Source: Boswellia sacra (taxonomy: Eukaryota; Streptophyta; Magnoliopsida; Sapindales; Burseraceae). Taken from it: a stretch of 64,000 nucleotides of DNA. The translations under genes were made by a program, and so were the position numbers. Positions 56,766 through 64,000 of this stretch are shown here, in pieces. Position 1 is the first letter of the stretch, and each line of letters begins with the position of its first letter. The stretch spans positions 18,593-82,592 of the forward strand of contig SNVD02013588.1 in NCBI GenBank assembly GCA_013180625.2, written 5' to 3'. The notes below the pieces were generated by a model. That model was not told the origin of the DNA, searched no databases, and saw only the letters and a program-made list of their open reading frames with translations.

Positions 56766-57802
56766 GATTTGAACTATACTCTCATTTCTAGCTTAGTATC
56801 CTCATCCCCTTACTTAGATACCTTCAAATCTCATTCAAATTCAGATTTCCACAAAATTTCTAGCATATTAAACAACAATTCTCATGCTCACATCACAAGC
56901 CAAAGGAATTATTGCAAATATATAAACAATAAAACAGGAATTCTAAAGAAGAAATGAGTTCTTACCATTTCTTCCTTTCTTCTCCTTCCTTTCCTTGAGT
57001 TCTTGGTGGTTTGCGTGAAAATTTTTGAGAGAGTGAAGAGCTAGGAATGTGTAAGCAAGGAGGAAAAATGAAAGAATTCTAGAACTCCCCCCTTTTTATA
57101 GACAACCATTAGGCTAAATTGCCATTTAGTCATTCTCTCCTCTTTCATAACCATTAAGTCCAATAATCTTTTCAGTAAGTTCCTCATTCTCTCATTTATT
57201 ACACTCCAATTTAGATATATCAGATATACATTAAGACATATTAATACACATATATTCATAATATATGACACAATATACACTACAAAATTTAAGATGTTAC
57301 ACTAATCCCGACACTTCAACGATTAAAGTTGTTGATTTGGATAGCAAGGACAAATTTTGTACCACCATCCTGTCTGAAATTATCATAAGGGAGGATATTG
57401 TTGAACTCATTTGGATTTGGTTCTAGGACAATTTGTGAGAGTTGGCAATTGACTTGGACCTCCACCAAAAGTGCCCCCTCATCTTTGCAGTCTATATAGT
57501 TGCTCTCAATCCAGCTAATAGGTAATAATGGGTTAGAATCCTGGATAATGATATTTTCAGGTTGTTGGATATGTTGATATTGTGGCCAAGTTTAGGATCA
57601 AAATTGTAGAAGTAGATCAAAGGAACATAGAAAGATGTAGCCAACTGATCATGAAAAGGAATTGCTGATGGCGAAGGTGGTTTGGAGTTGGAGAAGAGGG
57701 TTTGATTGTTTCTCTAGAGATCACTTCGACATGAATCTTCATTATTAATTTGCTTGAGATTTTTAAGCTATACTAATCTACAAGCATCAAATCTAGGTGG
57801 TG

Positions 57803-57810
57803 TATATATA
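57803..57810 (-). promoter_or_regulatory. TATA box of the BAHD pseudogene
   Basis: TATATATA on the minus strand, about 60 bp before the ATG at 57742, a normal distance for a short plant 5' UTR. Confidence 0.6.
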
Positions 57811-58953
57811 CTGACTATTCAACTCCTTTGAAACCTAGCTTAGATAAGTCGTTACCTTGTTTCCAAGTTGATAATTGATAATATTAAAATTAATGAAGTT
57901 CACAAATTTTATTCATGAAAGTTGACTTTCCTATAAGCTGACTAAGGTAATTCTTTTCATTTGAGTTATTTATTAAACACGTTAAAACACCATAAATTTT
58001 ATGATAGGTGCTTAATTAGTGATGAATAATGTTTTCTCCCAGCCTCATTCCGATTGTATTGTCAGATTAATTACGTCTACAATTTGATGTGCCCAAAAAT
58101 TATTGAATAAGCTATTTGCTCTTGGGATTAATGCTGCAATATTTTATGGCAATTATATGGCAAATTTTTTTTTTAATATTTAGACTGGTGTATAATAGAA
58201 AGTTAATAAAAGAGATTTGTCATCGTCTGACTGTCCATATCGAATGAAAAGTTGGTCTTTTAAAGCGGGAGACTTTGGGGCGGCTTTCCAAAATGCAAGG
58301 TTAGTAGTCAGAAAAGACTCCTTTGCAAAATCAAATTCATAAATAAATAAGACGTAGAACGCTTGCTAATTTTTGGCCTGAACCTTTGTCATCAATTTCG
58401 CACAGAAGCCACACAAACACCCACTTGTACCGTCAATGGGTCAACCATAGTTATAAAGCTGGCCATTACCCATTGGTTAGGAACAAGTGGAACCATGATC
58501 AATCAAAACTACACACTCTCCTATTTTTTATTTATGATCATCAATCAATTAAACAACTGTTAAGTTATTATTTGGATAATATTATTGACTTTAATATGTA
58601 TGATATCATTTGAATAAGGGGAAGTTGATTTAATTTAGAAGTTTACTATATTCCTGTAAAAAAGTTAACATGCAAATTTAAAATCATGATACTCATTCCA
58701 AATTGTATCATAAATTTTGTATTCCAAATTACTTATATTCAATTAATTATTGATAAGTGGATGGACTGCCTAGTGAAATGAATAATGTGTTGGCTTTAAA
58801 ATCATGTTATATCGTTTGGAACATATGATTTTAAGATATATTTTGAAAAATGTATCAATACCCGTATATATATTGTGAGAATTATGAATATTATGGACTT
58901 TTATAATTGAATATTGTTTGATTAGCTTTTAGAAGGCAATCCTAAGACCAAAG

Positions 58954-59773
58954 TAGGGATGGCAAACCAACCCGGCCGGGGCCGGAGACCCGGAAAACCC
59001 GGTCATCCGGGGCCGGGGAATTGCCCGAAAAACCGGGGTAATTGGCCGGTGCCGGAGTCGAAATTTTCTGCCCGGCCGGGGCCGGGGTAGAGGTGTCGGC
59101 AGTGGGGACCCAGAATTGAACCTGGGGTATAAAATTAAAATTAAAGGCTACAGCAATTTAGTCAATCAATTCTCAATTCTTAAACATAAGCCCCTAAGCC
59201 CACACACTATTTTTCTAAAAAACCCATAAACCCCTAACAATTTAGGCCCAAGCCTAGACCCAGCCCAGCCCACCTAAAATAAATTGAGTTTTGAAAGTGT
59301 TGTAGTGAAAGAGATTCGAACTCATTCCCTCCACCAACACAAGAAAATGGCAAACAATTTACCACTCGACCACAACCCATGTTTGAATTAAAGGTGCAAC
59401 AAATTCTAATTTGAAAACATAAGTTAAATGAGTTTTAAAGAAATGCAATTCACAAGATTCGAACCGGTTCTCTACTAGAACTACTAAGACAATAACCATG
59501 ATAGGACACCGCTGGGCTGCAGCCCACTTTACGATGAACTCCCCATGCAACATATATATAACAGAACAAAAAAAATTTCAGAATAAAAGAAAAATATGCA
59601 ACCGGGTTTTAATCCTCGGTTATTGAAAAACTCGACCCCGCCCAGGGTAATCTGGCCCCGGCCCCGGAAAAAAATTTTCGGAGAATTTTTCGGGACCGGG
59701 GTTGAAATTGTTGACCGGGGCTGGGGCCGGGGACCCCAAACCCCGACCCTAGCCCCGGATTTTGCCATCCCTA
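58954..59773. mobile_element. Non-autonomous hAT element with 8-bp TSD
   Basis: Termini TAGGGATGGCAAA and TTTTGCCATCCCTA are inverted repeats. The flanks GACCAAAG (58946-58953 and 59774-59781) are an exact 8-bp duplication, and the paralogous site near 2124 is empty. The ends are very GC-rich with CCGGGGCCGGGG units (58970-59110; 59630-59760), in contrast to the AT-rich surroundings. No transposase. Confidence 0.95.
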
Positions 59774-59977
59774 GACCAAAGTGCCAATAAGAAAAATGAG
59801 AACAATCAAGACAAGTGGTGATAACAAAAAATGACCTACCAAATTCATCATTGGTGACAATAATTATTTTTGTAATTTGAAATTCCTCAAATAATTAAGA
59901 TTATTATGATATTATGCCAACAACCATCGTGTTATATATGTGTGTGCGTGTGTAATAGTTCAGGACAACCATATAAA

Positions 59978-60996
59978 GGGCCAGTTTGGGTTTACTATTT
60001 TTGTAGAAAAAATAACTTTTTTCAACAGTAACCGATGGGTTCCCGAGATTACTTTTGAGTTGCTTAAAAACAAAAAAAAAAAAAAATCTGTTATGGAAAA
60101 AAACCATTCTAAAGAAGGAGGCCAAAAAATCAGGTGGTCACCTGTTTTTGAAAACTAAATTATGCTTCTAAAATGTAAAATATCAAAATTATACTCACAT
60201 TTAAATAGAAAATTTGCATAAATAATTACATCATATTTCGTAATCATTTTTTTCTTTTCAACTATTTCCCAAAAATTCTATATTAATATTTACAATAATA
60301 TTTTATAATTAATTATTTTTCTTTTTTTCTTTTTGAACTATTTCCCACAAATTATATATAAATTATTTAGAATAATATTTTTATAATATTTTAAATCTAA
60401 TACTTTTTTTAATCAAATCGTTAATTGTAATTATGCTTTTTCTTAATCAAATTGTTAATTGTAAAAATCATGTTTAATATAATGAAAAATCAATTCAACA
60501 AAATATAATTAAAGAATCATGCTTAATATAATTGGTCTAGTTAATAATATAATTAAAACATATCCAATTTCATAATTCATGTAATCATATAAAATACTAC
60601 AACTATAAACACTCATTAAACTTCTAGTAATATTTATGAAATATTATTTAAATAATTTATATAGACATTGTTGAAAATAATTATAAAAAATAATTGATTA
60701 GAAGATATTATTTGATTAATTTATATAGATAATGTTGGAAATAATTAAAAAAGGAAAAAGAATTGATTATAAAATATTAAAATTAATAAGTAATAATACA
60801 CTCCATTTTGGTCATTTGCACATAATAAAAGCTATAGCAGAAGCAATCTCAAACACCCCTACCCTGTTTTTTACAAGCAAAACAGTTTTAAAAGTGGGTT
60901 TACTAAACAACATCATGTTTTCTTTTAAACCTTATTTTTTCTATAGCAAATTAGAAGCTATTTTTTTTCATAGCAATAGTAATCCCAAACTGGCCC
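59978..60996. mobile_element. PIF/Harbinger-like MITE
   Basis: Termini GGGCCAGTTTGGG and CCCAAACTGGCCC are perfect 13-bp inverted repeats, flanked by AAA on both sides; the paralogous site near 2348 is empty. A 3-bp duplication with GGGCC termini is the PIF/Harbinger pattern, although TTA/TAA is the usual target. The AT-rich interior has no gene. Confidence 0.85.
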
Positions 60997-61940
60997 AAAG
61001 ATAAAGAATGTTATAATATAATAATTGTATGAAGCAAGCAGAGTAGAACTCCAAGGCTAGTGCCAAAATCAAGCCTACTCCCAGCCCAATACGTCATGAC
61101 TCACATATTCCCCATGCGATTTGCGAGTGAAAAAAGTGGCATGTAAGATAGTTGGACGAAGCTGTTGGCAACATCAAATTGTGCCTACCCACACTACGGG
61201 TGTTAATTCGTATCATGCATATTGACCGATTTAATTTTTCGTGTTGAGACATGAAACACAAATACGATACGTTTATTAAATGTGTCATGCACATGTGTAA
61301 TCATGTCATATTTAATTCACATACTTTACTTAATTTTTTAACCTATTTATGCATATAATTTATCATATTCTATATATTTATATCTATTAAAATTATTCTT
61401 AAAATACAAACAATTGGTGATATAAAAAAATTAAAATCATCCAATTTTATTATTATACAGATTAATTTAATTCATAATATGTATATTGTAAGTAGGTAAC
61501 AATTTATATCATTAAATGAGTTTGCAAGTCAAGGATTGACAAAATATGTTTAACAATTCGTGTTATTAAATGGATCAGCATGTTGAATATCCTCATCATG
61601 AATCCACCCCATTTATTAGTCGTGTAACAATATCATGTCATGTTTGTATTGTGTGTTGGCACGTCATGTCAAAAATTGACACCCCTAGACACACTAATCT
61701 AATTTTGTGTAACGCATAATGATTGGATACTTGGGTTCTTGATATTGCCAATAAAAAGGCATCACAGGCAAGACCATTGCATATCAATTCAAGCTTCTCT
61801 TAAGCTTAATAACTGTTCAATGCTCTATTACATTTTCCCCTCTATATTCTATCTTTTCCATTTACATCTTTCTTGCCATATTTTTCTCTCTAGTTTCATG
61901 ATCTACAAAATAAGCTTTCAGCATGAATTTCTCTAGATAT

Positions 61941-62500
61941 GAAGGCACCTGTGAGCGGCCGCACTCACACTTAGTTCCCTCTGTGGGCTCCCCTTCGAGT
62001 GCCTAGAGGGCCGTACTGACCATCATGATGGAGACGAAATCTAGAGAATAAGTCAAAGTCATCACCGGGGTAAATAACCACAGAAAAATTTGGATGACAG
62101 TAGTTGATCCCTAGCTTTGGAACTAACTGCCTATTGCCCTTTCAAAGATGAATTTGGGAAGTTACGTATGGGTTATATCCACCTAAAAAGCATATGATTT
62201 TTCACATGCGAGTACTTCAATCTCCTTCTTCAAGGTTTTGATTTCTTTCTTCTGATTCAGTCATTCACCATAGAGTGCATTATACGTCTTTTGCAACTCT
62301 TCATAGTATTCTGGACCATCCTCTTCATCTGAATGATCAACATTGATTCTGCAGTGTTATGTTATGTCACTCATAATAGCTTTCCCTTTATCGGCTGCAG
62401 TAAATGCAACAAAATTACTCATGCATTCTTGATCATCCGAATCAGATTCTGATTCATCACTCTAGGTAGCTGTCAAGCCTTTGTTCTTCTTCTTTAGATT
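61941..62500 (-). pseudogene. Sirevirus gag C-terminal region, decayed
   Basis: From 62500 down to about 62180 the minus strand gives EEDGPEYYEELQKTYNALYGE and then a stop, LNQKKEIKTLKKEIEVLACEK, the Leu/Lys coiled-coil region usual after the Sirevirus zinc knuckle. Below about 62100 no frame is convincing. The boundary with the duplicated segment is a GC-rich patch near 61950 containing GCGGCCGC. Confidence 0.5.
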
Positions 62501-63446
62501 AGTACATTCAGACTAAATATGCTCATAACCAGAACATTCATAACACTGAATCTGTCTTTTCTTATCAGGTTGCTTCAATTTCTTCTTGTCATTCTCCTTG
62601 TTGAATTTTAGAACTTGTCTTCATTTGAGTTTGATGACTTTCCTTGAAACTTTTTCTTGAAATTCTTTTTCATGAACTTGATCTAATTCTTTGTTAGAAA
62701 AGCAATATGTTTAGAATCATTTTCATCAAGTTCATCATTACTTTCATCATTAGATTTTTCAGTTTTAACATTGAATGCAATACTTTTTTCTTTTTGTTTT
62801 CTAGTACTCTGATTAATTTCAAAGTTTCGGAGAATGCCAATGAATTCATCAACCCTCATCTCATTAGTGTTTTTAACTTCCTCAATGGCTGAAATTTTAG
62901 GTTGAAATTTATCTGGAACAGACCTAATTATTTTGCTAACAATTGCTGCATCAGTGAAAGTTTTTCCAAGCATGTATGGAGAATTTGTGATATGACATAT
63001 CTTAGAGTAAAACTCAAAAATTGACTCATCCTCATACATCATCAAATTTTTAAATTGGGAATTCGATCTCATTAATTTAGATCTTTTAACAGATGCGGTA
63101 CCTTCATGTTTTACCTCAAGTATATCCCAAACTTCTTTGACCACTTTGCACCTAGAAATCTGTCCGAAATTGTTTAAGTCCACTACAACAAAAATTAAAT
63201 TTAGAGCCTTTGAGTTCCAACTTGAACGTATGTACTCTTCATCAGTCCATTCCTCCTTAGATTTAGGTTCAGCATCACAAAAGCATTTAACTTTGTTGGC
63301 GATGTCCATCCTTTAAGCACACTGGTCCATGGCTTATCATCAAAAGATTTGACGTGCATCATCATTCTTACCTTCCAATATGGATAATTATCATCATAAA
63401 GAATAGGTGGTTGTATTTCGGATCCTCGATTGCGAATAAACTCCAT
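62501..63446 (-). pseudogene. Sirevirus gag with zinc knuckle, frameshifted
   Basis: The ATG at 63446 gives PPILYDDNYPYWKVRMMMHVKS, the start usual for plant copia gag. A shift near 63250 leads to a second frame (63309-62683) with EEWTDEEYIRSSWNSKALN, KVVKEVWDILEVKHEGTASV and ESIFEFYSKICHI (UBN2-type gag domain). Further on, at 62520-62565, CYECSGYEHI-stop-SEC is a C-x2-C-x4-H-x4-C zinc knuckle with an internal stop. Confidence 0.88.
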
Positions 63447-63492
63447 CCTTCCAAATCAACGTGATTGTTTTCTTCACTTGTCTATCAGTGAA

Positions 63493-63509
63493 CCTGCTTT
63501 GATACCAAT
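63493..63509 (-). other. Primer binding site, initiator tRNA-Met type
   Basis: Read minus: TTGGTATCAAAGCAGG, complementary to the 3' end of plant initiator tRNA-Met apart from one base, next to the LTR end. Confidence 0.9.
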
Positions 63510-64000
63510 TGTAAGTTCTGGAAGTATGCAGTTTTAAGGAATATAACAATAAACTGTAAAATAAATCGGCACAGGAGGATTTTACGTGGTTCGGTTATAA
63601 AACCTACATCCACGAATAGCTATAGAGCTGCAATTCACTAAGTTCTTGTTTGTACAATCTTTAGGATCGTTTACAGTGCTGACTCACTCTCACATACTGA
63701 CCTAATCTTTGTAAAACAAAATCCCGCGGGCGGGTTTAAAATCTAGTGACACTGCTCACTCTCTGCCGCCGATAACTTAACAACACACTATTAAGTATAT
63801 TATAACCACAATGTTTGACACTGAATTACATAAACACTTAACTCACAAGTTCTCTCAAGTGTCTACTAACTCACACAGACCTAATCAATAATTCATGTAC
63901 GATTACAACCACTCATTCATGAATAAAACACTCATAAATTCAAATCAATGAAGCATTCTAATTTGCGTTGAAGCTCTCCTTTCAATTCTGGAATGCCGTG
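63510..64000 (-). repeat. Sirevirus 5' LTR, cut by the window end
   Basis: It starts with TGTAAGTTCTGGAAG on the plus strand, beside the PBS, and shares AGGAGGATTTTACGTG and GAGCTGCAATTCACTA with the LTR at 37275-38148 (inverted). The distal part is outside the window. Confidence 0.88.

Larger units (their letters stand above)
48149..57301 (-). mobile_element. Tekay-like solo LTR inserted in the BAHD gene
   Basis: Bounded by CTAAT (ATTAG on the minus strand) at 48144-48148 and 57302-57306, a 5-bp TSD. In its own direction it starts TGTAACATCTT and ends GGATATGATA, a decayed form of the inverted GATGTTACA. Without the CACTA insertion it is about 2.76 kb, in the range of Tekay/Del LTRs, and holds no coding sequence, so it is best read as a solo LTR. 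Confidence 0.75.
47285..57742 (-). pseudogene. BAHD acyltransferase pseudogene (vinorine synthase-like), split by a nested insertion
   Basis: BAHD enzymes move an acyl group from acyl-CoA to alcohols or amines in specialised metabolism. The N-terminal piece (57742-57307) starts MKIHVEVISRETIKPSSPTP and continues DQLATSFYVPLIYFYN, DCKDEGALLVEVQVNC. The C-terminal piece (48148-47285) has the catalytic HKIAD (48116-48130), IAALRQKYTD, NLRKRMHPPIPDDSFGN and the structural DFGWG (47450-47464), ending EELFSIVSPS. Removing the insertion and one ATTAG copy joins the frame as VGIS/VLFSHKIAD, so the gene was intronless. Defects: shifts near 57675, 57525 and 47940, a TGA at 57316-57318 and a TAA near 47800. 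The founder may have been functional; this copy is not. Confidence 0.93.
58012..61940. other. Duplicated BAHD-upstream segment, copy 2
   Basis: After removal of two insertions (58954-59773 and 59978-60996) it matches 1063-2953 plus 11988-12286 in the same orientation and length (~2 kb each). It lies 270 bp upstream of the BAHD start and so is its 5' flanking region. It shows the empty sites of element A (TGTCA at 61636) and of the 154-bp MITE (near 58568). No ORF. Confidence 0.78.

Noticed and set aside
48160..57300. 9-kb intron in the BAHD gene
   Set aside because: The borders are a 5-bp TSD with LTR-like ends; splicing at GT/AG near these points would shift the frame, whereas removing the insertion with one TSD restores it.
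59596..59790. Frames in the GC-rich hAT element
   Set aside because: They follow from repeated CCGGGG units and cross the element end.
1..64000. CRISPR arrays, bacterial operons, rRNA or complete tRNA genes
   Set aside because: None seen; the content is typical of a plant nuclear genome.

Overview
The window looks like a repeat-rich, AT-rich intergenic stretch of a flowering-plant nuclear genome, probably a eudicot. It contains plant Ty1/copia (Sirevirus-type) and Ty3/gypsy (Athila-, Tat- and Tekay-like) LTR elements, CACTA, hAT and PIF-like DNA transposons, and broken copies of plant genes (BAHD acyltransferase, clathrin heavy chain, oligopeptide transporter, LOG). No bacterial features were seen and no intact host gene was found. 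The species cannot be named from the sequence.

Layout, left to right. (1) 1-1062: minus-strand copia RT/RNase H fragment. (2) 1063-2953 plus 11988-12286: a ~2 kb segment whose paralogue at 58012-61940 lies directly upstream of a BAHD gene. The left copy is split by a complete 9.0 kb Athila-like retrotransposon (element A, 2954-11982, minus strand, 5-bp TSD TGTCG, tRNA-Asp PBS, ~2% LTR divergence). (3) 12295-21990: decayed repeats, a possible CACTA end, a hAT-like remnant and a Tat/Ogre-like LTR with PBS. (4) 21993-29207: two more truncated Athila-type elements, B (minus) and C (plus), head to head. (5) 29208-38148: a 5'-truncated Sirevirus with decayed pol, an env-like ORF split by a solo LTR, and its 3' LTR. 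(6) 38156-46611: a CACTA-like element carrying exons of clathrin heavy chain. (7) 47285-57742: an intronless BAHD acyltransferase pseudogene on the minus strand, split by a Tekay-like LTR (TSD ATTAG) that is itself split by a CACTA element (50376-56765, TSD GAT) carrying oligopeptide-transporter, ankyrin-like and VIRILIZER-like fragments. (8) 58012-61940: the BAHD upstream region, with a hAT and a PIF/Harbinger-like insertion. (9) 61941-64000: the gag end and 5' LTR of another minus-strand Sirevirus.

The most interesting content is a two-gene module present in all three Athila-type elements A, B and C. An unrecognised small basic cysteine-rich protein (CRP; basic patch followed by C-x2-C-x4-C-x3-C) is followed by an intronless copy of LOG, the cytokinin-activating phosphoribohydrolase. 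In B the module sits directly after the integrase C-terminus and before the polypurine tract, which is the place where Athila elements carry their env-like ORF. A and B have different LTRs and only about half-identical CRP and LOG proteins, yet keep the same gene order and motifs. The module therefore looks like an old accessory cargo of this retroelement lineage rather than a one-off capture. In A the LOG copy keeps PGGYGTLEE but has one 1-nt frameshift, and duplicated G-boxes plus a TATA box lie upstream of it.

A technical warning: 8627-8664 is two inverted Tn5 mosaic ends (Nextera adapter), so the sequence there is a library or assembly artefact and replaces some real element sequence.
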